From: SYFY01 sp031385325
Lineage (GTDB): Bacteria; Pseudomonadota; Gammaproteobacteria; Pseudomonadales; Azotimanducaceae
Assembly: GCA_031385325.1 (NCBI GenBank)
Contig: JANNBJ010000014.1
Coordinates: 1 to 21,317, forward strand
Direction: 5' to 3'
Length of the DNA: 21,317 bases
In this document: one piece after another, positions 13,522 through 20,572 of the stretch
Position numbering within the stretch: position 1 is the stretch's first letter
Layout: every line of letters starts with the position of its first letter
Notes under the pieces: model-generated
Told to the model about the DNA's origin: nothing
Database searches by the model: none
The model's input: the letters and a program-made list of their open reading frames with translations, nothing else
Translations under genes and position numbers: made by a program

Positions 13522-16482
13522 TCAGCGATTGCCGAGCTGGTAGGTGACTTCCAGACCCATGATCCGGGCCTGCGTGGTTTGTCCAGACTGGCGGAAGTTG
13601 TTGGCTTCGCCGGACTCGATGATCTGCAGCAGCGCTGCATCATCCAGGACGTTGTTGACAAACGCGCCAACGAGCCACTTCTCATCTTCACTGCGCCAGG
13701 TTCCGCGCAGGTCCAGACGACCAAACGAATCTGCCCGGTTATCAGCATCTTCGAAGGGTGAGAAGTAGACCTGGTCGGTCCAGCTGTAGGTGCTACTGAC
13801 TTCAACACTGGAGCCGCCGGACAACGGCCACTTGTAGCTGGCCCAAGCGAGAGCTTTCCACTCCGGAACCTGCAAGAGCTGATTGCCCTTGATGTCCTGG
13901 GTGATCGCTTCGAAGTTCGGGTACAGCGATGGTGGTGCAGCGATTTCTGCAGGATCTGAAATCAGCAGTGACTTCGTGTACTTGCTCGGCGTGAAGCTGA
14001 AGTTGCCGCCAAAACTGAGATTCTCGGTAACCAGCCAGATGGCTTCTGCTTCGATTCCGAACACCCGGGCACCTGGCGCCGGCAGTACGGAGGTGGTCGT
14101 GCCACCGAGGTCCGATACTTCGGTCGCGAAAGTGTGAATGGTCTCGTAGTCGTAGAAGTACATCGAACCGTTGATCTGCAGCGCATTATCCAGCCACTGC
14201 GACTTGTACCCGAATTCGTAGGCCAGCAGTTCTTCAGGATCATACGTTGGCGATCGGCTGAAGTAGACGAGGCTGTAGCCACCTGACCGATAGCCGGAGG
14301 TCGCCGAGAAATACAGCAGTGTGTTATCCGAAACGTTCCAGTCGAGGTTGACACGGCCGGTCCACTTCTTGTCCTTGCGCTTGAACGGCCGATAGACCGA
14401 CAGAGCGAAGGGGATACCACCGTTGGTAGCAGATCGAGTTGGGGTGAACGTGCCATTGGGATTGGCAATGAGCCCACCGTTGACCAGATTGACCCCTGCG
14501 ACTCCACCATACAGGGCGGTGAATCCTGGGTTACCTACGCCGTTGAGGGCACCGGTTTCGGAGTAGCGAAACAGGTTTTCTTCGGCAGTGACTTCATCCC
14601 ATGCGTAACGCGCGCCAACTGTCAGGGTGAACACTTCGTTGATATCCCACACAGCCTGTGTATACGCAGCAAACGCGTCGCGTTCGGTCTTTGTGGCATA
14701 CAGCAGATCGGAGCCGATGCTGTTGATGCCATGCGTGACGTCCAGGTTCGGCGTCGTACCGTTGTCCCCGTACCATCGGGAGGTATAGAGATTGTTGTTG
14801 TTGGTCAGGTTGGTGACCGCGTAGTTCCTGGCGCAGGAAGGCGCCGGAGTGGCGACGTTGCACGAGTCCTTGGCCGAATAGAGATTGGCCATGGGACGCG
14901 CGCCAAACGCCAGTGCGGAAGCACTGATTCCGGTCAAGCCAGGAGCGCCGATCGCTGCCGCAGCGCCAGCGGACAGGCGTGTCTGATCGTTGTAAGGCGT
15001 CGCAAAACGAGTCTCGCCCGGTGCAGTGGAATAGAAATCACCGCGCTGGTTGATCGTCGCGTTGTACAGGAACACGCCTGACGTGAACGAGAAACTGTCT
15101 GTCACATCGACAAATGCCTGGAGTTCATGAGAGTTGTAGTCGGCTTCATGATTCACATAGAACTGTCGATCGTGGAACAGACTTCCGGTGTTGTCATCGT
15201 CAGTGACGCGCTGGTACACCAGCGTGTTCTCGCCATACAGGTATTTCACCTGGATGCCATCCGTGATGTCCCAGGAGACGTTGAACTGCGTACCGCGCTG
15301 CTTGAAGGATTCCCAGTTGAATCCATTGCTGGCGGCGCAGACATCTTCGCCTTTGGTTGAACCGGCGTCGAAGATGCAGTCGTTGTAGCGGGCTGCGTCA
15401 GCGGCAGAGGTATTGTTGAATCCCGTCAGCGACGCTGCTGCATTCTGGAACCCGTTGAGGTTCGGTGCTGCAATCACGCCGGGGTTGGCACCATAGTGGT
15501 CGATACCTGCGCGCAAGGACTGAGCCTGCCGCACCACACCCGTCACGGGATCGGTGAAGCTGCGCAATGGCTTCGATGCATCATAAAAGTCGCGAGCCAG
15601 GCGATTGGTCGTCTGCCCGGTGTTCACAAAACGATAGCCTGGCACCAGTTCAGTGGTGTTGCGCTGCGCTTGGCCGGAGTCCTTGAGTACCACAAGGCCG
15701 CCGCCATTCGCTCCGCCGAAGACGCGATCGTTGTCCATCCAGTTGCGACGCAGGTTGAATTCAACGGTATCGATGGGCGTCCACTTCAACTGGACAGCAA
15801 TGTTCTCATCGCCGCGTGAATCAAAATCACCACCACGAGGCCCGATGTCCTTGATGGTGCCATTCTGATCGCGGGTGCTGAAGTTGACCCGTGCAGACAG
15901 CTGATTTTCGATCAGTGGGCCGCTGATGACGCCGTAGTACTCTTCAGTGCCCTCCGTGCCGATGACGGTCTTGACCGCAGCTTCGAGCTCGTCGGTGGGC
16001 TCCTTGTAGAGAATGTTGATGGCGCCGCCGACTGCGTTGCGGCCGTACAGGGTGCCCTGTGGTCCACGCAGCACTTCGATACGTTCGACGTCCCAGAAGG
16101 ACGCGCCAGTCGCGGTCAGCAGGTCTTCCGAGTAGATGCCGTTCATGTAGGTGGCCACACCCGGATCACCGCCCAGAGCGCGGAAGTTCCGGCCTACACC
16201 ACGCACGGTTGCGTCATAGGGCTGAATGGTGGTGGCAGGAATGTAATTCTGCAGGTCTTCCTGGTTCCGGATACCAAAATCTTCCAGGAATTCGCCGGTG
16301 AAGGCGGTGATCGAAATCGAAGTGTCCTGGATGGACGCTTCACGTCGCTCTGCGGTGACGATAACTTCCTCGACCTGACGACCGCCACCACCTTCGGCTG
16401 CGGATGCCAGAGCGGGAAGAAACAGCCCAGCGCTAATTGCGCCCGCAAGCAGCCCTGCGCGATTGCGCATTCGTTTTTGCAT
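13522..16482 (-). CDS. TonB-dependent outer-membrane receptor (second)
   Basis: A 986-residue TonB-dependent receptor. The signal peptide covers residues 1-29 (LLAGAISAGLFLPALASA), the TonB-box-like VEEVIVTAERR is at 37-47, and the plug carries VLRGPQGTLYGRNAVGGAIN at 137-156. A long barrel follows, with YDPEELLAYEFGYKSQW in the C-terminal half. Paired cysteines occur in two predicted loops (DCIF..EDVC and DSCN..PSC), possible disulfide-closed extracellular loops. The ligand is unknown; the location beside catabolic genes suggests uptake of their substrate or a relative of it. The frame is open to 16536, but ATG 16482 has GAGGGG at good distance and directly begins the signal peptide. It has its own promoter at 16562-16591 and terminator at 13469-13505. 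Confidence 0.93.
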   Translation of the reverse strand: MQKRMRNRAGLLAGAISAGLFLPALASAAEGGGGRQVEEVIVTAERREASIQDTSISITAFTGEFLEDFGIRNQEDLQNYIPATTIQPYDATVRGVGRNFRALGGDPGVATYMNGIYSEDLLTATGASFWDVERIEVLRGPQGTLYGRNAVGGAINILYKEPTDELEAAVKTVIGTEGTEEYYGVISGPLIENQLSARVNFSTRDQNGTIKDIGPRGGDFDSRGDENIAVQLKWTPIDTVEFNLRRNWMDNDRVFGGANGGGLVVLKDSGQAQRNTTELVPGYRFVNTGQTTNRLARDFYDASKPLRSFTDPVTGVVRQAQSLRAGIDHYGANPGVIAAPNLNGFQNAAASLTGFNNTSAADAARYNDCIFDAGSTKGEDVCAASNGFNWESFKQRGTQFNVSWDITDGIQVKYLYGENTLVYQRVTDDDNTGSLFHDRQFYVNHEADYNSHELQAFVDVTDSFSFTSGVFLYNATINQRGDFYSTAPGETRFATPYNDQTRLSAGAAAAIGAPGLTGISASALAFGARPMANLYSAKDSCNVATPAPSCARNYAVTNLTNNNNLYTSRWYGDNGTTPNLDVTHGINSIGSDLLYATKTERDAFAAYTQAVWDINEVFTLTVGARYAWDEVTAEENLFRYSETGALNGVGNPGFTALYGGVAGVNLVNGGLIANPNGTFTPTRSATNGGIPFALSVYRPFKRKDKKWTGRVNLDWNVSDNTLLYFSATSGYRSGGYSLVYFSRSPTYDPEELLAYEFGYKSQWLDNALQINGSMYFYDYETIHTFATEVSDLGGTTTSVLPAPGARVFGIEAEAIWLVTENLSFGGNFSFTPSKYTKSLLISDPAEIAAPPSLYPNFEAITQDIKGNQLLQVPEWKALAWASYKWPLSGGSSVEVSSTYSWTDQVYFSPFEDADNRADSFGRLDLRGTWRSEDEKWLVGAFVNNVLDDAALLQIIESGEANNFRQSGQTTQARIMGLEVTYQLGNR

Positions 16483-16529
16483 TGTGTTTCCCCTCTGTGA
16501 GAACTGATAAACCCCATACGTAGACAACA

Positions 16530-16549
16530 TCTGCATTCTCCAATGCAGA
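16530..16549 (-). promoter_or_regulatory. Perfect hairpin in the 5' leader of TonB receptor 2
   Basis: TCTGCATT (16530-16537) and AATGCAGA (16542-16549) are perfect 8-bp arms with a 4-nt loop. On the - strand the element lies about 13 nt downstream of the -10 box, so it is at the very start of the predicted leader RNA or is an operator next to the transcription start. Role inferred. Confidence 0.5.
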
Positions 16550-16561
16550 ACTACCTCGGAC

Positions 16562-16591
16562 GTTATACGAGCCTTGTCCCCGACATGTCAA
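16562..16591 (-). promoter_or_regulatory. Sigma-70 promoter for TonB receptor 2
   Basis: Read on the - strand, a consensus TTGACA -35 box (16586-16591) is followed after 18 bp by TATAAC (16562-16567). The expected transcription start is near 16555, giving a leader of about 70 nt before ATG 16482. This is the clearest promoter in the window. Confidence 0.75.
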
Positions 16592-16628
16592 ACCGGAATG
16601 TGGTTATGCCGAAATAAAATATCGGACT

Positions 16629-17402
16629 TCAGATGTCGGTGAAGCCGCCGTGGCGCCCTTTGCCCGCAGCAAAACGTGCGGCGCCTGCCCTGGTCTCCCC
16701 GGATTGGATAACTGCAAGCCCGAGGCGGGTTTCCTCCTGCAACGCCTCGTTCTCGGGAAGCGACCACTGCAGGTATGACGACTCCCGGTCTGATCGCATG
16801 CACGCTTGCGGAAAAGCAGACAGCTGAGCCGCCAGTTCAATAGCCGCTGCAAGTGCCTGGCCTGGTTCAACCAGACGATTGGCCAGGCCCATCATCCGCG
16901 CTTCTTCGCCGCTCACTCCTCGGCCTGTCAGGATCATATCCATCGCGTGGCTGTGGCCAATCAGCCGTGGCAGACGGATCGTCCCGCCATCAATCAAGGG
17001 TACTCCCCAGCGTCGACAATAGACGCCGAAGACGGCGTCATGGGCTGCAACACGCAGGTCGCACCAGCACGCGAGTTCAAGTCCTCCAGCCACTGCATGT
17101 CCTTCGATGGCAGCAATAACGGGTTTGGACAACATCATCCGGGTTGGCCCCATGGGGCCGTCACCATCGAGTTTCACTCGATTCCCGCGCCCGGTAGCCA
17201 CCGCCTTGAGGACGGCTCCCGCGCAGAAAGTGCCTTCTGATCCGGTCAGAACGGCCAGGTCCTGGGTGGCATCCGCATCAAACTGTCGAAACGCCTGGGC
17301 CAGAAGCGCGGCAGTAGGGCCATCCACCGCATTGCGCGCCTGTGGCCGGTTGATGGTAATGATCGTGGTGCGGCCACGAGTTTCTGTTGTGACGCCGGGC
17401 AT
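16629..17402 (-). CDS. Enoyl-CoA hydratase/isomerase (crotonase) family protein
   Basis: A 257-residue crotonase-fold protein acting on acyl-CoA. The oxyanion-hole segments are FCAGAVLK (59-66) and AVAGGLELA (104-111). Of the two catalytic glutamates of rat enoyl-CoA hydratase, the first is present (Glu109 in GGLE), but the second (Glu164, in FGQPE) is Cys129 in FGVYCRRWGVP. It is therefore unlikely to be a standard hydratase, and may be an isomerase, hydrolase or lyase of the superfamily. The usual AGAD at the oxyanion hole is AGAV. ATG 17402 has a strong GGAGG site. It precedes TonB receptor 2 on the same strand with 146 bp between, and the receptor has its own promoter. Confidence 0.88.
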   Translation of the reverse strand: MPGVTTETRGRTTIITINRPQARNAVDGPTAALLAQAFRQFDADATQDLAVLTGSEGTFCAGAVLKAVATGRGNRVKLDGDGPMGPTRMMLSKPVIAAIEGHAVAGGLELACWCDLRVAAHDAVFGVYCRRWGVPLIDGGTIRLPRLIGHSHAMDMILTGRGVSGEEARMMGLANRLVEPGQALAAAIELAAQLSAFPQACMRSDRESSYLQWSLPENEALQEETRLGLAVIQSGETRAGAARFAAGKGRHGGFTDI

Positions 17403-17512
17403 GAGACCTCCGAGGTTATGTTGTCTATTTGATTCAAAGGGTTATAGAGATGACCTCGCGTGATCATGCACTCCGGTCCCAATCCCGTTTGCCACCGCGA
17501 ATGTCGATCACC

Positions 17513-18169
17513 TCACTTCTGATCTTGCGACAGTTCATACCGCAGGATCCGGCCACCCTCGGTTTCGGACTCCAGCGCGACCCACTCTCTATCGTCTTTG
17601 TACCAGACATCGATTTTCAGCTTGTCGGCATGCAGGGAATAACGATTGGCCCTGGTTTCGATGCCTCGCACCTGCAGTGTCTGCACCCCGAGCGATTCAA
17701 CCCGTAGCGGTAGATAGTCACCTGTCTGGGCATTGAGCAGTCTGGTTTGTCTGAGTATCAGAGGGTTCCAGTAGGCAAAACCCATGATGCAGCCCTCCAG
17801 GGTTTTGTTGCCCTTCAGAGTGGTCAACTGGAATCGGCCGTCGCGGTTGGTGCCGTTGACCTTGAATTTGTTGCTGTTTTCCCGTGTTTCGGAATCGATG
17901 TTCTGGAGGCAGTCACCGCGCCACTGTTCCCGTGCCTTGTGTTTGTAGCGGTAGACTTCGACAAACAGGATCTTGACCAGAAAACTGGCGTCGCTTTCGA
18001 GTCTGATTTCAGGTCCATCGCTGTATACCGCAAATCGGTGAGACCCAATCGGCTTGCCGTCGAGGAGCGCGTTGTAGTTCCAGACCCGGCTGGTTTCAGC
18101 GGCTGCAAGGATTGGGGCCACCGTTGACAAGGCGAAGACAAGGCAGGTTAAGCGCATACGGTTATTCAT
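17513..18169 (-). CDS. Secreted DUF6134-like protein
   Basis: A 218-residue exported protein with a signal peptide (LTCLVFALSTVAPILAAAE, cleavage near residue 24). The mature part is rich in predicted beta-strands and has a YxALLDGKPIGSHRF opening, a pattern I associate with DUF6134 proteins; no enzymatic motif is visible. The start is ATG 18169, whose four-base ATGA overlap with the upstream DUF2878 gene (18166-18169) indicates translational coupling. The frame runs open to 18664, but that part is antisense/out-of-frame shadow of DUF2878. Function unknown: a periplasmic partner of the membrane protein, perhaps binding or modifying a lipid, is a guess from context. Confidence 0.7.
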   Translation of the reverse strand: MNNRMRLTCLVFALSTVAPILAAAETSRVWNYNALLDGKPIGSHRFAVYSDGPEIRLESDASFLVKILFVEVYRYKHKAREQWRGDCLQNIDSETRENSNKFKVNGTNRDGRFQLTTLKGNKTLEGCIMGFAYWNPLILRQTRLLNAQTGDYLPLRVESLGVQTLQVRGIETRANRYSLHADKLKIDVWYKDDREWVALESETEGGRILRYELSQDQK

Positions 18170-18696
18170 GGTGTGACCGGTTGGGGCTGGGAAGGAAACC
18201 CGTTCAATCGAATGGCCAGGAAGGCAAGCAGCGGTGTGGCACTGGCCCAGCCGATGGCGAGCGCGACCAGTGCCGGCATTTGATCGTGAAACTGCATGGC
18301 GCCAAGTCGAGCCCCACCGAGGTAGGCCACGGGGCCACCGATGGCGCCGAGTACTGTCGCCACAACCAGCTTCGACTTGATCCAGGCCATGCTGACATTG
18401 AACGTCGTGGCAAACAGCATCCAGAGTGTCACCATCCAGACCGGCGCGGTGCCAGGGAACAAAGCGCCATCGTTGAAGCTGACCCAGCCGGTCTGCAGCA
18501 GCGCGGTATCCCAAAGCCAGCCGATCACGCCGGCACAGAGGATCAACTTGAGTTCGGCGGGGCGATCCCGTGCCGTGCTCAGATGCCAGGCGAGGATCAC
18601 GAGCGCAATCCCGGCACCTGCAAATGGGTAATTCCAGGCGCCACCCAGAACGCAGGCGAACCATCCAAGTTGAAAGGCGACGAAGTTGGCGAGCAT
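18166..18696 (-). CDS. DUF2878 family inner-membrane protein
   Basis: A 176-residue integral membrane protein. The N-terminus NFVAFQLGWFACVLGGA and the later GWLWDTALLQTGWVSF segment match my recollection of DUF2878 proteins. Five or six hydrophobic helices can be counted (about 4-18, 22-37, 50-65, 84-100, 107-126, 140-160). The biochemical function of the family is unknown. In other proteobacteria such genes are often found, as I recall, with photolyase, cyclopropane fatty acid synthase or flavin amine oxidase genes in light or singlet-oxygen regulons, which fits the adjacent folE-BLUF pair. ATG 18696 is preceded by AGGGA. It is the first gene of the leftward unit. Confidence 0.75.
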   Translation of the reverse strand: MLANFVAFQLGWFACVLGGAWNYPFAGAGIALVILAWHLSTARDRPAELKLILCAGVIGWLWDTALLQTGWVSFNDGALFPGTAPVWMVTLWMLFATTFNVSMAWIKSKLVVATVLGAIGGPVAYLGGARLGAMQFHDQMPALVALAIGWASATPLLAFLAIRLNGFPSQPQPVTP

Positions 18697-18895
18697 GAAA
18701 TCTTCCCTGAGTCGATGTTCTCGAGTTTCAGTTCTTTGCCATCCCGAACTCGGGGTCGGAAAAGTGACGATTGCCGTACCGAGTATGCCAGAGCCTTTCT
18801 TCCGCTGCGTTCGTGTGACAACCGGCGGCGGTTGTTAAGATGGACGGTCAAAGACATCCTCAGTAACTGCAGACCCCAGTTGGAGAAACGCTGAA
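18697..18895. promoter_or_regulatory. Divergent control region between DUF2878 and folE
   Basis: This 199-bp region separates two divergent operons. It contains the palindrome at 18818-18835, directly followed by TAAGAT (18836-18841), a plausible -10 box for folE about 55 bp before its start; GTGACA at 18815-18820 could be a -35 with a short 15-bp spacer. I see no confident promoter for the leftward unit and no small ORF. Promoter calls are tentative. Confidence 0.45.
18818..18835. repeat. 18-bp palindrome in the folE promoter region
   Basis: ACAACCGGCGGCGGTTGT has perfect 7-bp arms (ACAACCG/CGGTTGT), with mismatch only in the central GCGG. Its position between a possible -35 and -10 is where a MerR-type activator or a repressor would bind. 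No regulator gene is in the window. Confidence 0.6.
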
Positions 18896-19594
18896 GTGAC
18901 CACGCACGCTGACAAGAACTCCGTATCCAATCGAATCCGCTCCCGTATCCGGGCGGCCGGAAGACGGTTTCATGCCAACGACAACATCCACGAATTCATC
19001 GAGCCTGGCGAACTCGAAGAATTGCAGTCCGACGTGCAGGCTCGATTGCAGGAAGTGCTGGAGACGCTGGTTATCGACACCGAGAGTGATCACAACACGC
19101 AGGAGACTGCCAAGCGGGTCGCCAAGATGTATGTCCGCGAAGTGTTTGGCGGGCGGTTCACGCCGATGCCACCGGTAACCGAATTCCCGAACGTTGCACT
19201 CCTGAACGAACTGATGATCATAGGGCCCATCACCGTCCGCAGTGCCTGCTCGCACCATCTGTGTCCAATCATGGGCCGCGTGTGGGTTGGTGTGATGCCG
19301 AATGAGCAGTCGGCATTGATAGGCCTTTCCAAATACGTCCGACTGATCGATTGGGTGCTTTCCCGTCCGCAGATTCAGGAGGAGGCCATCGCCCAACTGG
19401 CGGACCTGCTGCAGGAGAAGATGCAGCCCGACGGCCTGGCCATCGTCATGGAAGCCGATCACTTCTGCATGCAGTGGCGTGGTGTGAAGGACATGAATTC
19501 GCGGATGACGAACAGCATCATGCGCGGTTCGTTCCTGAAGGATCCAAATCTGCGGCGGGAATTTCTTTCCCTCATGCCCGGCAGCAACAAATAA
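18896..19594 (+). CDS. folE: GTP cyclohydrolase I
   Basis: A 232-residue T-fold enzyme that converts GTP to 7,8-dihydroneopterin triphosphate, the first step of folate and pterin synthesis. Zinc and catalytic residues are present: Cys118, His120 and His121 in CSHH (E. coli Cys110, His112, His113), and His189 and Cys191 in DHFCM (His179, Cys181). GLSKYVRLIDWVLSRPQIQE is the family's substrate-pocket helix, and WRGVKD follows. The N-terminal 30 residues are basic and not conserved. The start is GTG 18896, with GGAG at a somewhat long spacing and no in-frame ATG until deep in the domain. It is cotranscribed with a BLUF gene 18 bp downstream, suggesting it may be a special-purpose copy rather than the housekeeping folate gene. 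Confidence 0.93.
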   Translation: MTTHADKNSVSNRIRSRIRAAGRRFHANDNIHEFIEPGELEELQSDVQARLQEVLETLVIDTESDHNTQETAKRVAKMYVREVFGGRFTPMPPVTEFPNVALLNELMIIGPITVRSACSHHLCPIMGRVWVGVMPNEQSALIGLSKYVRLIDWVLSRPQIQEEAIAQLADLLQEKMQPDGLAIVMEADHFCMQWRGVKDMNSRMTNSIMRGSFLKDPNLRREFLSLMPGSNK

Positions 19595-19612
19595 CGGGGT
19601 AGGGGGAACAGG

Positions 19613-20044
19613 ATGTTGGTACGACTTCTCTACGCCAGCCGGACTATCGAGGTCATCGACGCGGCCCTGCTCGAATCGGTGCTGGCAGCGTCGGTGCGTA
19701 ACAATGCCGAACACGGCATCACCGGAATTCTTTGCGCTTATCAGACTGGTCACGTTTTTGTGCAGGCGCTGGAAGGTGCCAGGGATGAGGTGAGCAGGCT
19801 CTATAACATCATCGCCAGGGATCCTCGCCACGTTGATGTGACGTTGCTCCACTATGAAGAGATTACCGAGCGATCATTTTCCAGCTGGCGAATGGGGCGC
19901 GTGGACCTGAACCGGGTCAACGTCGGCACGATCATGCGCTACTCGGCGTATAACAATCTCGATCCGTTTTCACTGACAGGGGAGACAGCGCTCGCGTTGC
20001 TGCTGGAGCTTGCGACTACGACGACAGTCTTGAGCCGGAACTAG
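19613..20044 (+). CDS. BLUF-domain blue-light photoreceptor
   Basis: A 143-residue single-domain BLUF protein that binds FAD and senses blue light. All residues of the photocycle are present: Tyr7 (RLLYAS), Asn31 (RNNAEHGITG), Gln51 (VFVQALEG), Trp92 and Met94 (SSWRMG), matching AppA Tyr21, Asn45, Gln63, Trp104 and Met106. The family signature RDPRH is at 69-73. There is no fused effector domain, only a C-terminal tail of about 45 residues, so it should signal through protein contacts. AGGGGGAACAGG precedes ATG 19613, 18 bp after folE. A small AGCCA/TGGCT stem (20043-20057) follows the stop, a weak terminator at best. A partner is not identifiable; folE or a regulator elsewhere are candidates. 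Confidence 0.93.
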   Translation: MLVRLLYASRTIEVIDAALLESVLAASVRNNAEHGITGILCAYQTGHVFVQALEGARDEVSRLYNIIARDPRHVDVTLLHYEEITERSFSSWRMGRVDLNRVNVGTIMRYSAYNNLDPFSLTGETALALLLELATTTTVLSRN

Positions 20045-20121
20045 CCATGCGCTGGCTTTGATAGATAGCGTGCGATTCAAGCGTCCTCACCGCATTCATA
20101 ATCAACAACAAGGAAAGACCG

Positions 20122-20556
20122 ATGACCAACAGATTTCTGACGATGCTCTTGTGCCTGTGTCTTGCACCGCCGGCTCTGGCCGATCAGCTCAGTGCCACAG
20201 GTATTGGTGTTCGCGATCTCGAAGTGTCGAAAAAGTTCTACGCCGAAGTCCTCGGACTGACGGTACTGCGCACCTATGAGCTGGGTTACCTGAATGAAAT
20301 CGTGCTTGGCTATCCCGAAGGGAAGGGTGCGGTTGTCGTGCTGATGAACTGGCCGAACGACAAGGACCGGCAATACGACGGCAACAATGTGAAGCTGGTG
20401 TTTGATGTCGCGGATCCAGCCGCAGTGATCACGAAAATCCGTGCGCTTGGTGGCAAGATCGAGCGCGAAGCGACTACTTCCGAATCACTGCCTGGTGCGA
20501 TCATCGGGCTGGGTCGGGACCCGGACAACTACGTCATCGAAGTGATCAAACGCTGA
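20122..20556 (+). CDS. Secreted VOC (glyoxalase/bleomycin resistance) family protein
   Basis: A 144-residue single-domain vicinal-oxygen-chelate protein with a signal peptide (MTNRFLTMLLCLCLAPPALA, cleavage before DQL). After this the typical GIGVRDLEVSKKFYAEVLGL strand-helix of the family begins, and it ends with GRDPDNYVIEVIKR, where the last Glu is the usual metal ligand. The first-strand His expected of glyoxalase I is absent (ATGIGV), so lactoylglutathione lyase activity is unlikely. Most VOC proteins are cytoplasmic, so export is unusual. AAGGAAAG precedes ATG 20122. It lies 77 bp behind the BLUF gene and may or may not share its transcript. Its stop lies in the shared terminator hairpin at 20547-20572. 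Confidence 0.85.
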   Translation: MTNRFLTMLLCLCLAPPALADQLSATGIGVRDLEVSKKFYAEVLGLTVLRTYELGYLNEIVLGYPEGKGAVVVLMNWPNDKDRQYDGNNVKLVFDVADPAAVITKIRALGGKIEREATTSESLPGAIIGLGRDPDNYVIEVIKR

Positions 20557-20572
20557 GGATTGTCAGCGTTTG
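20547..20572. terminator. Convergent hairpin spanning both stop codons
   Basis: CAAACGCTGA (20547-20556) and TCAGCGTTTG (20563-20572) are perfect 10-bp arms with a 6-nt loop, ending in TTTG on both strands. Each arm encodes the C-terminal Lys-Arg and TGA stop of one of the two convergent genes. It can serve as a terminator in both directions, although the U runs are short. Confidence 0.65.

Noticed and set aside
18170..18664. N-terminal extension of the DUF6134-like protein
   Set aside because: This extension overlaps the DUF2878 gene out of frame; the signal peptide starts at ATG 18169, which also forms an ATGA overlap.
18112..18894. 260-residue open frame on the + strand ending just before folE
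   Set aside because: Antisense to DUF2878, whose hydrophobic helices and coupled start are convincing; the translation is rich in Arg, Gly and His without motifs.
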